Assembly: GCF_017744115.1 (NCBI RefSeq)
Contig: NZ_JAGHQW010000023.1
Coordinates: 1-64,000, forward strand
Source: Salinisphaera sp. G21_0
Lineage (GTDB): Bacteria; Pseudomonadota; Gammaproteobacteria; Pseudomonadales; Endozoicomonadaceae
DNA length: 64,000 nucleotides
Direction of reading: 5' to 3'
A program made the translations under genes and the position numbers. The notes beneath the pieces were generated by a model, which made no database searches, was not told the origin of the DNA, and saw nothing but the letters and a program-made list of their open reading frames with translations. Of the stretch, positions 16,574 to 25,472 are shown piece after piece (position 1 is the stretch's first letter; each line of letters opens with the position of its first letter).

Positions 16574-18154
16574 ATGAATAGCAACACGTTAGATCGTGCC
16601 ACGGCCAACGCAGCCAATGCCTTCGAAAATCATGGTATCGTTGAAAATGATAAAGATTCTGGCACAGGGCAGCTTGCTGGGCGTTTACTGTCCGAAACCT
16701 CTTGCACCCGCATCACCGAGCAGCCTTACGATGCACAGCAGGTGTCAACAAGTCTTAACCAACGGGAATGTGCAAGCGGGCAATCGGCACTGCCATTGAT
16801 CGGTCCGGGCAGGAGCGACGTCGCTGATGACGAATCACCTGATTATGTAACCACGGTACTTAATACTGCCAATCAACATGGGGAGACACCCCTGCACATT
16901 GCTGCCCTAGAGGACAATGCTGAACTCCCTAGACACCTTTTCAGTGCTATACCCGCCGACCAACCTGTCTTTAATGACTCCCTGCTCAATGCTGCCAAAA
17001 AGGGGCAAACGCAGTACCTTAACATCCTGTTCAAAGCGGGAGCAAACAACCTTGACGATGCCCTGCGTGCTGCCGCCGGGGAAGGGCAAGTGCAGTGCCT
17101 CACCCCCCTGAAAAAATTGGGGGCTAAAGATCTTGACGGAGCCCTGCGCAGAGCCGCCGCGCAGGGACAAACGATGTGCCTTAAACCCCTGAAAAAATTG
17201 GGAGCTGAAGATCTTAATGGTGCCCTGTACGAAGCCGCCGCGCAGGGAAAAGTGCAGTGCCTTAAACCCCTGATCGATTTGGGAGCAAAAAATTATGATG
17301 ATGCCCTGTGCGCTGCCGCCCAACAGGGGCATACGAATTCCCTTTTATTCTTGATCAATGAGGGGGCGAAAGACCTTAACGGTGCCTTGTATTACGCTGT
17401 TCTGGCGAAAAACGAAGAGTTAAAAGGCATTCTGCTGACGAAGGGGGCAGATATGACTTCCTTACTGCATACTGCTACCCGTAAAAATTCTACGGAATTT
17501 CTGGACGACCCGACCTTCCGGCCCTTGGTAGACATCAATGCTACCGATAAGAACGGCAAAACACCACTGCACATCGCCGCTGCCATGGGTCATATCAAAA
17601 GCCTGGAAAAGCTGATTCATACCGATGGGGTGAATCTCGATATCACTGATAAATTGAGCCAGTCGGCTCTCCACTTAGCTGTCATAAACAATCATGCAAA
17701 GGCCGTCCAGTTGTTACTGGATACCGGCATCGAGGTCAATAAGGGGTGTTTCCATTACTTTACGGATCAACACATAGATTACTGTACGGCTCTCCACTTA
17801 GCAGCCATGCACGCTGATATAGAAATCGTCGAGTTGTTAATAAAAGCCGGCATCCAGGTCGATGCAACGAGTGGATATAACAGGACGGCTCTCCACACGG
17901 CTGCCCAACACGCTGATGCAGACGTCATCAAGTTGTTAATGCAGCACATCAAGGTCAATGAGAAGAATAACTCTGGCTATACAGCTCTCCACATGGCTGC
18001 CCACGACTGTCGCAAAGACGCCATGGAGGCGTTACTGACTGCTAAAGACATCGACATCAATCAGAAAACCAATAAAGGCAAAACGGCTTACAACCTTGCT
18101 AACACGGAGTGCAAGAAAGTCCTGGATGCCTTTGAAAAAGCAAATAAACAATAA
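16574..18154 (+). CDS. Ankyrin-repeat protein 2
   Basis: This 526-residue paralog of the flanking ankyrin genes has the leader GQLAGRLLSET ... CASGQSALPLIGPG at residues 1-85. A lone canonical unit (GETPLHIAALEDN) follows, then short repeats: from nt 17039 five units of exactly 27 residues (81 bp) run in tandem (GANNLDDALRAAAGEGQ, GAKDLDGALRRAAAQGQ, GAEDLNGALYEAAAQGK, GAKNYDDALCAAAQQGH, GAKDLNGALYYAVLAKN), each ending in a CLKPL-type helix. Canonical ankyrin repeats fill the C-terminal 230 residues (GKTPLHIAAAMGH, SQSALHLAVINNH, YCTALHLAAMHAD, NRTALHTAAQHAD, GYTALHMAAHDC). A soluble protein-binding protein and possible host-directed effector; partner unknown. Confidence 0.85.
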   Translation: MNSNTLDRATANAANAFENHGIVENDKDSGTGQLAGRLLSETSCTRITEQPYDAQQVSTSLNQRECASGQSALPLIGPGRSDVADDESPDYVTTVLNTANQHGETPLHIAALEDNAELPRHLFSAIPADQPVFNDSLLNAAKKGQTQYLNILFKAGANNLDDALRAAAGEGQVQCLTPLKKLGAKDLDGALRRAAAQGQTMCLKPLKKLGAEDLNGALYEAAAQGKVQCLKPLIDLGAKNYDDALCAAAQQGHTNSLLFLINEGAKDLNGALYYAVLAKNEELKGILLTKGADMTSLLHTATRKNSTEFLDDPTFRPLVDINATDKNGKTPLHIAAAMGHIKSLEKLIHTDGVNLDITDKLSQSALHLAVINNHAKAVQLLLDTGIEVNKGCFHYFTDQHIDYCTALHLAAMHADIEIVELLIKAGIQVDATSGYNRTALHTAAQHADADVIKLLMQHIKVNEKNNSGYTALHMAAHDCRKDAMEALLTAKDIDINQKTNKGKTAYNLANTECKKVLDAFEKANKQ

Positions 18155-18200
18155 CACAATAATAAAGGTTACATGTCGTCTACATTATTGTCTGGAACCC

Positions 18201-18251
18201 AATTCTCATGACCGTCATAGTCGGTCATGAGAATTGGCAATCTGATTTTTC
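18201..18251 (+). terminator. Terminator-like hairpin of ankyrin gene 2
   Basis: AATTCTCATGACCG and CGGTCATGAGAATT form a perfect 14-bp stem with a 7-base loop. The T-run comes slightly later (GGCAATCTGATTTTT). It is homologous to the terminator after ankyrin gene 1. Confidence 0.65.
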
Positions 18252-18637
18252 CAGATCACTCCGCACAATGAAAATGCCACAGCAGTCACAGGGTGGGCCA
18301 GTTTTGCTGACAGCCCATTTCTGTCAGTGTTTGTCACCAGAATTCAAGTCTTCAATAAACCCAGTCATTGAACTGCGGATAAGCATCAAGCCGCTGAGAA
18401 AGTCCTAACCCGGATATTTCATGAGGAACGTAATGAAGTTCCATACTATCCTACGGATTGCCTTTCTTGTGCATTTGAAGCCTTCTGTTTTTAGCATTCC
18501 CTGATGTTTATTGACTAGCTTGTAAAAAAACAAAGATGCTTCAACTATTTTTCAAGATGAATTTCCAGGATTTTCAATTGGTTGTGTTTTTGGACGAGAA
18601 CTAACTACAGTCTTTAACTCTAAAATTGGACAAAGCG
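18252..18637. other. Intergenic region before ankyrin gene 3, with a solo repeat end
   Basis: No gene recognised in about 385 bp. At 18401-18425, AGTCCTAACCCGGATATTTCATGAG matches the left end of the element at 43414 over CCCGGATATTTCAT and part of its flank, so it looks like a solo remnant of that element. The last 45 bp resemble the end of the upstream region of the other ankyrin genes. Confidence 0.45.
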
Positions 18638-20059
18638 ATGGAAAGTGTTTTGAAGGGTTTCATGAATACTGTCTGGGGCAACACAGCAAATGCCCCCTTA
18701 AATGGTGGCATCGGTAAGAATGACGACGGGTATAACAGAGGACAGCTGGATGGGCGTTCACTGGTCAGAACCTATCGCAACCCGGAATGCATCATTGAAA
18801 CGCCTGACGATTTACAGCAGAAGTTAACAAGTCTTGGCCTGCGTGAATGTGCATACGGGCAATCGACACTGCCATTGATTCGTCCGGACATGACCACCGC
18901 TATCCAGAAGGGCAACACTGAACTCCTTAATTACCTGATCAGCACCCGCCCCGGCCGACCTGCCCTTAATAGCGCCCTGCACGAAGCCGCCAAACGGGGG
19001 CAATTGCATTGCCTTGAAATTCTCGTCGCAGCGGGAGCAAACAACCTTGACGATGCCCTGCTTACTGCCGCCGGGCAGGGACACATACTCTGCCTTAGTC
19101 GCCTGATCCAAATGGGAGCAAAAGACCTTAACGGTGCCCTGCGTGAAGCCGCCGGGCAGGGGCAAACCTGGTGCCTTAAACCCCTGATCAATAACGGAGC
19201 AAAAGATCTTGATGGTGCCCTGTGCACTGCGGCCAAACTGGGAAAAGATCAGCCCCTCTTACTCTTGATCAAGGAGGGAGCGAAAGACCTTAACGGTGCC
19301 TTGTATCCCGCTTTCATGGCGAACAACAATAAGGTCCTGAACGCTCTGATTGCTAATGGTGCGGATATTACTTCCTTAGTGCACAGTGCTAGTGCTGCCA
19401 AAACTGATTCCATGGAATATCTGAATGACCGGGTCATCTCGACATACATCAATGCTACCGATGAGAACGGCAGAACACCGCTGCATATCGCCGCTGCCAT
19501 GGGCCATAGCAAAAGCCTGGAAAAGCTGCTTAAAACCAATGGAGTGAATATCAATATCACTGATAAATCGGGCCATACGGCTCTCCACCTGGCAGTCCAA
19601 CATAATCGCACAGAGGCCGTCATGAGGTTACTGACCACTGACGGTATTAACGTCAATAAGAAAGATAAACATCGCTGGAATGCTCTCCACTTTGCTGTCA
19701 AATATGCCAATATAAATATCGTCCGGAAGTTACTGAACACTGACGGCATCAAGATCAATGAGAGGGTTGGATTTTTCAACAATACAGCCATCCTGCTTGC
19801 TGTCAAACAGGGCCGTGCAGATGTCGTCAAGGAATTACTGGCGGTTAAAGGCACCAATGTCAATCAAATGAATTTCAATGGTGATACGGCTCTCCACCTG
19901 GCTGCCAGACAAGGTGACGCAAAGATCGTCAGGGAGTTGCTGAACGTTGTCGGCATCCGGGTCAAAGTGAAAAATCAAAATGGCGCTACACCTCTAAGCC
20001 TTGCTGACCCTGACAGTGAGTGTGAGGAGCTTATTAAAGCCTTTTTAAAAAGGAAATAA
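18638..20059 (+). CDS. Ankyrin-repeat protein 3
   Basis: This is a 473-residue paralog of the two preceding genes. The leader DDGYNRGQLDGRSLVRT ... CAYGQSTLPLIRP aligns with theirs. Five or six short 27-residue repeats follow (GANNLDDALLTAAGQGH, GAKDLNGALREAAGQGQ, GAKDLDGALCTAAKLGK), then six canonical ankyrin repeats (GRTPLHIAAAMGH, GHTALHLAVQHNR, RWNALHFAVKYAN, NTAILLAVKQGR, GDTALHLAARQGD, GATPLSLADPDS). Start placed at ATG 18638, because GACAAAGCGATG matches the start context of the other two; the in-frame TTG 12 bases upstream is less likely. A terminator follows at 20161. Confidence 0.85.
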   Translation: MESVLKGFMNTVWGNTANAPLNGGIGKNDDGYNRGQLDGRSLVRTYRNPECIIETPDDLQQKLTSLGLRECAYGQSTLPLIRPDMTTAIQKGNTELLNYLISTRPGRPALNSALHEAAKRGQLHCLEILVAAGANNLDDALLTAAGQGHILCLSRLIQMGAKDLNGALREAAGQGQTWCLKPLINNGAKDLDGALCTAAKLGKDQPLLLLIKEGAKDLNGALYPAFMANNNKVLNALIANGADITSLVHSASAAKTDSMEYLNDRVISTYINATDENGRTPLHIAAAMGHSKSLEKLLKTNGVNINITDKSGHTALHLAVQHNRTEAVMRLLTTDGINVNKKDKHRWNALHFAVKYANINIVRKLLNTDGIKINERVGFFNNTAILLAVKQGRADVVKELLAVKGTNVNQMNFNGDTALHLAARQGDAKIVRELLNVVGIRVKVKNQNGATPLSLADPDSECEELIKAFLKRK

Positions 20060-20160
20060 CCATTAACGCAATTTTAAGGTGAAATCTCGTCTGCATTACT
20101 ATTTCTGGAATAGCAAGGGAAATAGGTTTTGTCTGGTATCATCCTGCCATTGCAACAACT

Positions 20161-20187
20161 ATGGAGCACCTTGTCTCCATTTTTTTA
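20161..20187 (+). terminator. Terminator of ankyrin gene 3
   Basis: ATGGAG, loop CACCTTGT and CTCCAT followed by TTTTTTT: a short rho-independent terminator about 100 bp after the stop codon. Confidence 0.7.
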
Positions 20188-20288
20188 GTCTGGCTCTTCC
20201 CCGGCGAGGCTGTCAGAATTTACTCATGGACAGTAAGAGCTATTGATCATTCATCACAATCATTGGCTTTCCCTCAGGAGCTTAACTT

Positions 20289-21566
20289 TTGAAGAAGCGT
20301 ATTTTCACGCCAGATATTTTTGTGCAGTTCACATCCCGCTTTTCCATCCGAACGCAGTTAATGGTCATCTTTGGTCTATTGATGGCCACGCTGACGATTG
20401 GGATGTCGCTGGTCATCAGCAATGAGATTGACTCATCAAGCCAGCACCAGGCGGACAGTATCGGTCAATTATTGAGTGAACAGACTGCCAGCGCCGCGAC
20501 CGATATGCTGGTCACCGGAGACAGGCTCAGCCTCAATGTTCTGCTCAGTCAGCTGGTGCAGAACCCTTATGTTGCTGAAGCCAGCATCTACAGCATCGAT
20601 AACCAGAGAATCGCCAAAGCCATTGCCAAAACGGCGGATGAAGGCATCAGACATCCGGTTTATTCATCGCCCATTCATTACCAGGATGTGATTGCCGGTT
20701 ACGCCCGCTTATCACTCAACGAAGGCCTGCTAAGCCAGAAACCCAAAGAAGCCCTGCTCGTGATTATTGCTATCAGCTTGATACTGCTGCTGGCCGGGGT
20801 GATTTTTCTGCACCTCTATGCCTCCAGCCTGGTCACTCAGCTGCGCCTTATTGAACGACAGTTACGTTCAATTCTGCCCACTGGGAATCCAATCCCGCCG
20901 ATCACTGGCGAAATCACCCGACTTTCTGCCTTTGCCGAGCAACAGTTGCTTGAAAAGAAAATGGCGGAGCCGGAAGAGAGCGTCGAAGAACAGCAGGAAA
21001 CAGCGATAATTGCCGCAATCAAAGTCAAAAACCTGGGCAGGCTTCAGCAATTGCTGGCCCCCAGAGACTTGCAGGATATTCTCCGCACTCACAGCCAGAT
21101 CATCTGTGAAGCTGCGGATTATTATGGTGGCGAGGTAACCTATACGCCAGAAGGGAATGCCTATCTGCGGTTTTCCAGCAAAGAGAGCCCGGCATTTACC
21201 TCAGATGCTTTATTCTGCTGTCTGATGATCGAAGCGCTGGCTGAAAAAGCCGGAGCAATCAATATTGCCAAAACACATATTGGTATTGGCCTGAGCGTCA
21301 GTGATCAACAGGCAGAGTTCCCGGAAGAACAACACCCGGCCCTGGGTGACAGTGCCGCCAGCCAGGCTCTGACCCTGGCTAACCTGCCAGAGATGGATGG
21401 TATTTATATGCGCCGGTCAGAGACCAGCTGGCTTCCCTCAGACCTTCCGGATTTTGCCGCCCTGGACAGTGAAGTCATCAATATCAAAGGCATCAAAAAC
21501 GAGCAGGCCAATGAATTGAGAGGCCAGATTTTTGAGATGGTATCCATTCTGAACCTGGATAAATAA
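20289..21566 (+). CDS. AhpA/YtjB-like membrane protein with cyclase-like C-terminal domain
   Basis: This 425-residue inner-membrane protein has a first membrane helix at about 22-44 (LMVIFGLLMATLTIGMSLVI). A periplasmic sensor-like region follows, resembling AhpA/YtjB (SMP): QTASAATDMLVTGDRLSLN, LLSQLVQNPYVAEASIYS. A second helix lies at about 157-178 (LLVIIAISLILLLAGVIFLH). The cytoplasmic part from about 235 (IKVKNLGRLQQLL ... YYGGEVTYTPEGNAYLRF ... KTHIGIGLSVSD) has the strand order of a class III nucleotidyl cyclase fold, but neither metal-binding Asp is present, so it is probably inactive. Start TTG 20289 chosen because AGGAG lies 8 bases before it. Homologs usually sit next to serB; here the three ankyrin genes lie in between. 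Confidence 0.68.
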   Translation: MKKRIFTPDIFVQFTSRFSIRTQLMVIFGLLMATLTIGMSLVISNEIDSSSQHQADSIGQLLSEQTASAATDMLVTGDRLSLNVLLSQLVQNPYVAEASIYSIDNQRIAKAIAKTADEGIRHPVYSSPIHYQDVIAGYARLSLNEGLLSQKPKEALLVIIAISLILLLAGVIFLHLYASSLVTQLRLIERQLRSILPTGNPIPPITGEITRLSAFAEQQLLEKKMAEPEESVEEQQETAIIAAIKVKNLGRLQQLLAPRDLQDILRTHSQIICEAADYYGGEVTYTPEGNAYLRFSSKESPAFTSDALFCCLMIEALAEKAGAINIAKTHIGIGLSVSDQQAEFPEEQHPALGDSAASQALTLANLPEMDGIYMRRSETSWLPSDLPDFAALDSEVINIKGIKNEQANELRGQIFEMVSILNLDK

Positions 21567-21761
21567 TAACCAGTAGATTGTCTAAATCCTTTATGTGCAT
21601 GGCTGTCTGGAGCTGCAACACACGATCAAACCAGACAGTCAGTGCCATAAGGATTGAGCAAATGCTATTGGTCAAACCGGGATTGCCAATATTTCAGGCA
21701 AGATCGATTCTCACCTGCTAGGTTTTCAGGCACTGGAATGTAACTGCCTGAAGAATGAATT

Positions 21762-22013
21762 ATGAGTTCTGTTATTGGTTTAGAGTCTGTTCAATCAGTT
21801 TCCAGTTCAGAAAATATACTGGGTTCTGAACCCAGAACTGGAATAGTCAGCTGTTATGGCAGGCAAACGTCCATCTTGCCGTCAGTTAGCACTTTTTGTT
21901 GTAAAAGAGAGCCTCCTCCCTCTACTTATGTTGAAAGCCCTGTATACAAGCCAACAACCATCGAAATAGTCACCTCCCAACCTCAACGTTCTAAAGGCAA
22001 CAGCTGGAAGTAA
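21762..22013 (+). CDS. Small hypothetical protein
   Basis: An open frame of 83 codons, ATG to TAA, rich in Ser, Thr and Pro (SSVIGLESVQSVSSSENILG). No family recognised, no clear binding site, no transmembrane segment. It lies alone in the 490-bp gap between the AhpA-like gene and hisF, where I see no other feature. It could be a chance frame. Confidence 0.3.
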   Translation: MSSVIGLESVQSVSSSENILGSEPRTGIVSCYGRQTSILPSVSTFCCKREPPPSTYVESPVYKPTTIEIVTSQPQRSKGNSWK

Positions 22014-22054
22014 ATCCAAATTCCCCGCATGGCTCCCTCATTAAGCAATCCGGA

Positions 22055-22828
22055 TCAAATTCTCATCTCAATCCCCCGGGCAGCCATATACTCTTTGGCT
22101 TCAGGAATAGAGTATTGCCCGAAATGGAAAATACTGGCGGCCAGTACCGCATCCGCTTTACCCTCTTTGATTCCTGCCACCAGGTGATCCAGATTTCCCG
22201 CACCGCCGGAGGCAATGACCGGAATACCCACTGACTCCGAGATAGCCCTGGTGACGCCCAGGTCGTAGCCATTTTTGACACCGTCCTGATCCATACTGGT
22301 CAGCAGTATTTCACCGGCTCCGAGGCGCTCCATTTTCAGTGCCCACTGCACAGCATCAAGGCCGGTAGGCTTGCGCCCGCCATGGGTGAAAATCTCCCAG
22401 CGATCTGGCTCACCGGGCTGGCTCACTTTCTTGGCATCAATAGCCACAACAATACATTGCGAGCCAAACCGGTCAGCAGCTTCCTGAACGAATTCAGGAT
22501 TGAAAACCGCTGCGGTGTTGATGCTGACTTTATCCGCACCCGCATTAAGCATGGTGCGGATATCTTCCACTTTGCGAATACCACCGCCAACGGTCAGCGG
22601 GATAAATACTTCACTGGCCATACGTTCAACGGTATGCACCGTTGTCTCCCGCCCCTCATGGCTGGCGGTAATATCAAGAAAGGTTATCTCATCAGCGCCC
22701 GCTTCGTTATAACGACGGGCAACTTCCACCGGGTCACCAGCATCCCGAATATCGACAAACTGAACGCCTTTAACCACCCGCCCATTTTCGACATCGAGAC
22801 AGGGAATTATTCTTTTAGCCAGTCCCAT
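22055..22828 (-). CDS. hisF: Imidazole glycerol phosphate synthase subunit HisF
   Basis: This 257-residue TIM barrel forms the cyclase half of IGP synthase. It combines PRFAR and ammonia from HisH to make IGP and AICAR in histidine synthesis. It starts [20 protein letters not shown] with the catalytic Asp in CLDV (Asp11 by family numbering). It also has [54 protein letters not shown] (second catalytic Asp) and PVIASGGAG. It is the last gene of the minus-strand his cluster, 23 bp after the DUF4870 gene. Confidence 0.97.
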   Translation of the reverse strand: MGLAKRIIPCLDVENGRVVKGVQFVDIRDAGDPVEVARRYNEAGADEITFLDITASHEGRETTVHTVERMASEVFIPLTVGGGIRKVEDIRTMLNAGADKVSINTAAVFNPEFVQEAADRFGSQCIVVAIDAKKVSQPGEPDRWEIFTHGGRKPTGLDAVQWALKMERLGAGEILLTSMDQDGVKNGYDLGVTRAISESVGIPVIASGGAGNLDHLVAGIKEGKADAVLAASIFHFGQYSIPEAKEYMAARGIEMRI

Positions 22829-22851
22829 GACTGCAACCTTTCCAAAGCTTG

Positions 22852-23238
22852 TTAATTGACCAGACGCAGCGACACCGGGTAGCGGTAAAACTCTCCACTG
22901 CCCGCCTTCATGGCTGCCCTGACCATAAACACCAGAACCACTACAATGATCACTGGCACCAGTGGTAATAATAGAAACCCTACCAGCATGAACTTGAGGA
23001 TAACCCAGAGAGTAGCCAGCAGTGTGATGGTGATCTGAAAGTTCAGGGACTCTCTGGCATGGTGCTCAATATAGAGCGACTTGTCCCGCTTCATCAGCCA
23101 GATCACCAGCGGTATGGCAATATTCAACCCCGGAACCATAAAGCCGAACAGGGGCAGAAGATGCGCCAGTACGGCCATATTTTTATCGTCCCGGTTAATA
23201 TCGGGCCTGTTCATTGGAGGGATACCATAATCATTCAT
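22852..23238 (-). CDS. DUF4870 (Tic20-like) membrane protein
   Basis: This 128-residue protein matches the DUF4870 pattern: [17 protein letters not shown], then [36 protein letters not shown], and two more hydrophobic segments, giving three or four membrane helices. Function unknown. It sits between hisA and hisF, overlaps the hisA end by 8 bp and is probably co-transcribed. A DUF4870 gene is not part of histidine synthesis, so this is a passenger of the operon. Confidence 0.85.
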   Translation of the reverse strand: MNDYGIPPMNRPDINRDDKNMAVLAHLLPLFGFMVPGLNIAIPLVIWLMKRDKSLYIEHHARESLNFQITITLLATLWVILKFMLVGFLLLPLVPVIIVVVLVFMVRAAMKAGSGEFYRYPVSLRLVN

Positions 23239-23959
23239 CGCAGTAACGTTGCGCTTCGTTCAGACTGAGTGTCCCTTCGTAAATGGCACGACCAGTGATC
23301 GCACCGGCAATCCCTTCCCCGGCAACCGCTTTCAGGGCACGTATATCGTCCATATCAGTGATACCACCGGAAGCAATCACAGGTATCGCCACGCTGTTGG
23401 CCAATTGCCGGGTTGCGGCAACATTGACCCCCTGCATCATGCCATCCCGGGCAATATCGGTATACACAATGGCAGAAACACCGTCCTGCTCAAACTGACG
23501 CGCAAGGTCAACAGCCTGGGTGTCGGTGACTTTTGCCCAGCCATCCGTTGCTACCCAGCCATCACGGGCATCAATACCCACGATCACATGGCCGGGAAAC
23601 TGCTGGCAGGCTTGCCTGACAAAGTCAGGGTCGGTTACTGCTTTAGTACCGATAATCACCCAGGAAACACCAGAGTCCAGATAGGCTTCTATTGTCGTCA
23701 GATCACGAATGCCCCCACCAATCTGCACGGGCAAATCAGGGTACTTTGCGGTGATACCACGAACTGCATCCGCGTTCAGGGGCTTGCCGGCAAACGCCCC
23801 ATTCAGGTCAACAAGATGAAGCCTTCGGCAACCGGCATCCACCCACCGGCTGGCCATGGCAACCGGGTCATCACCAAAGACCGTGGCATCAGCCATTTCT
23901 CCCTGACGCAGCCGGACACAGGCACCATCTTTCAAATCGATTGCAGGAATGATTAACAT
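23231..23959 (-). CDS. hisA: Phosphoribosylformimino-AICAR phosphate isomerase HisA
   Basis: HisA catalyses the Amadori isomerisation ProFAR to PRFAR. It has a TIM barrel with [15 protein letters not shown] (catalytic Asp in AIDL), [42 protein letters not shown] (second Asp) and [14 protein letters not shown] start it at ATG 23959 (MLIIPAIDL, 242 residues) directly after the hisH stop, with GGAAG about 9 bases upstream; five extra codons (MEAIT) are possible. It is third in the hisB-hisH-hisA-DUF4870-hisF cluster. Confidence 0.96.
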   Translation of the reverse strand: MLIIPAIDLKDGACVRLRQGEMADATVFGDDPVAMASRWVDAGCRRLHLVDLNGAFAGKPLNADAVRGITAKYPDLPVQIGGGIRDLTTIEAYLDSGVSWVIIGTKAVTDPDFVRQACQQFPGHVIVGIDARDGWVATDGWAKVTDTQAVDLARQFEQDGVSAIVYTDIARDGMMQGVNVAATRQLANSVAIPVIASGGITDMDDIRALKAVAGEGIAGAITGRAIYEGTLSLNEAQRYCDE

Positions 23960-23961
23960 CG

Positions 23962-24606
23962 TTATGGCTTCCATGTTAAAAAGTTTTCGAGCAGCTGCAG
24001 TCCATTGGCGGCACTTTTTTCAGGGTGGAACTGCACAGCAACAATATTGTCATGACCCAGGGCGACATCGAAACCCAGACCGTAGTCACTTCTACCCACC
24101 ACCATCGCTGCATTGGCAACACGGGCATAGTAGCTGTGCACGAAATAGAACCGGGCATTGTCGTCGATTCCCTGCCAGAGAGAATGGGATGGTTCAGCCT
24201 GGCGGACCGGGCTCCAACCCATATGGGGAACTTTCAATCGAGCGCCTTCGCTATCCCGAAGGTCTTTCCCAAAGAACTTTACCTCACCTGATAACAGGCC
24301 AAGGCATTCAACCCCGCCATTCTCTTCGCTATGATCGAGCAGAACCTGCATACCCACACAAATACCCAGCAAGGGGCGGTTCGCTGCTACCTCCCGAACC
24401 ACTTCATCAACACCATGACGCCGTATCTCCGCCATACAGTCACGGATTGCCCCTACGCCGGGAAGTACTGCTTTATCGGCAGCCAGTATCTGGCCGGGAT
24501 CGGAGGTAACAATGATTCGGGTATTCGCCTCTGCAACATGTTCCAGTGCTTTACTGACGGAGTGAAGGTTGCCCATTCCATAATCAATGACAGCGACCGT
24601 CTTCAT
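23962..24606 (-). CDS. hisH: Imidazole glycerol phosphate synthase glutaminase subunit HisH
   Basis: This class I glutamine amidotransferase (214 residues) hydrolyses glutamine and channels ammonia into HisF. Catalytic Cys is in [12 protein letters not shown]; the His-Glu pair is in [10 protein letters not shown]. The N-terminus [14 protein letters not shown] and the oxyanion region [11 protein letters not shown] fit the family. Adjacent genes are hisB (2-bp gap) and hisA. Confidence 0.96.
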   Translation of the reverse strand: MKTVAVIDYGMGNLHSVSKALEHVAEANTRIIVTSDPGQILAADKAVLPGVGAIRDCMAEIRRHGVDEVVREVAANRPLLGICVGMQVLLDHSEENGGVECLGLLSGEVKFFGKDLRDSEGARLKVPHMGWSPVRQAEPSHSLWQGIDDNARFYFVHSYYARVANAAMVVGRSDYGLGFDVALGHDNIVAVQFHPEKSAANGLQLLENFLTWKP

Positions 24607-24608
24607 GG

Positions 24609-25202
24609 TTACAACGACCCTTTTGTAGAAGGCATCTTGCCCGCCATGCGTGGATCCAGGGCAACAGCCATCCTTAAGGCACGGCCAAAGGCTTTAAAGA
24701 CGGTTTCTATCTGATGATGGGCGTTGCGTCCCCGCAGGTTATCAATATGCAGGGTGACACCGGCGTGATTCACGAAGCCCTGGAAAAATTCATAGAACAG
24801 GTCAACGTCAAAGCGACCGATCATGGCGCGGGTAAATTCAACATTAAACTCCAGACCGGGTCGCCCGGAGAAATCGATAACGACTCTGGAAAGCGCCTCA
24901 TCCAGTGGCACATAAGCATGCCCGTAACGATACAGCCCTTTTTTGTCGCCAATAGCCCTGGCAAAGGCCTGCCCCAGGGTAATGCCGATATCCTCAACGG
25001 TATGGTGATCGTCGATGTCATTATCACCAACAGCCTTGATATCAAGATCAATAAGGCCATGGCGGGCAATCTGATCCATCATATGGTCAAGAAAAGGCAC
25101 CCCTGTATCAAACGATGCCTTACCAGTACCATCCAGATTGATGGCCACACGAATCTGGGTTTCCAGGGTGTTTCTTTCAACACTCGCTTTGCGCTCAGCC
25201 AT
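24609..25202 (-). CDS. hisB: Imidazoleglycerol-phosphate dehydratase HisB
   Basis: The monofunctional dehydratase (197 residues) converts IGP to imidazole-acetol phosphate. Metal-binding histidine motifs are present: [35 protein letters not shown] and [19 protein letters not shown] start at ATG 25202 ([12 protein letters not shown]), with GGAG 6 bases upstream, rather than the ATG 8 codons before; the family length (197) agrees. It is the first gene of the his cluster. A promoter should lie in 25203-25285, but I could not define it. Confidence 0.95.
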   Translation of the reverse strand: MAERKASVERNTLETQIRVAINLDGTGKASFDTGVPFLDHMMDQIARHGLIDLDIKAVGDNDIDDHHTVEDIGITLGQAFARAIGDKKGLYRYGHAYVPLDEALSRVVIDFSGRPGLEFNVEFTRAMIGRFDVDLFYEFFQGFVNHAGVTLHIDNLRGRNAHHQIETVFKAFGRALRMAVALDPRMAGKMPSTKGSL

Positions 25203-25285
25203 GAACTTCTCCGGTTGGATTGTCATCTATTCTGTTTGCCGGGATATTATGGTGAGCATTATATAGAGACTGTTAACTGCTCGCT

Positions 25286-25449
25286 AGGAGGCTGCCCGAG
25301 AATAGCGCCCGTAGCGAGGATGGCAGAAAATTGAGGATAAAAAGTCGGGAATTTTTAGTGAATAGTGGTTCTATTTGCTAAAAATTTCCGACTTTTTAGA
25401 CCAATTTGCTGCCACCGCAGTAGGGCAGTCTATTCTCGGTCAGCCTCCT
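25286..25449. repeat. Long imperfect inverted-repeat element
   Basis: The outer arms AGGAGGCTGCCCGAGAATAG and CTATTCTCGGTCAGCCTCCT mirror each other. The inner arms AAAAAGTCGGGAATTTTTAG and CTAAAAATTTCCGACTTTTT pair around the centre. It is 164 bp and non-coding. A fragment of the same end (GGCAGTCTATTCTCGG) occurs at about 45510-45526. It looks like a non-autonomous transposable element or a solo pair of IS ends; the outer right arm also forms a hairpin with the next bases (to 25463) that could end the gene at 25473. Family not identified. Confidence 0.6.
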
Positions 25450-25472
25450 GGGAGCCTGACCGAGGATATTCT

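Noticed and set aside
17039-17443. Regular 81-bp direct repeats as a possible CRISPR-like array
   Set aside because: The repeats are in frame, diverged and encode ankyrin-like units; there is no constant repeat with variable spacers and no cas gene.
23249-23956. 235-codon open frame on the plus strand
   Set aside because: Fully antisense to hisA; no binding site and no recognisable family.
24714-25334. 206-codon open frame on the plus strand
   Set aside because: Antisense to hisB, which matches its family over the full length.
25286-25449. Riboswitch or attenuator upstream of hisB
   Set aside because: The structure is a symmetric inverted repeat with a fragment elsewhere in the window, and no run of His codons is seen; mobile repeat is simpler.
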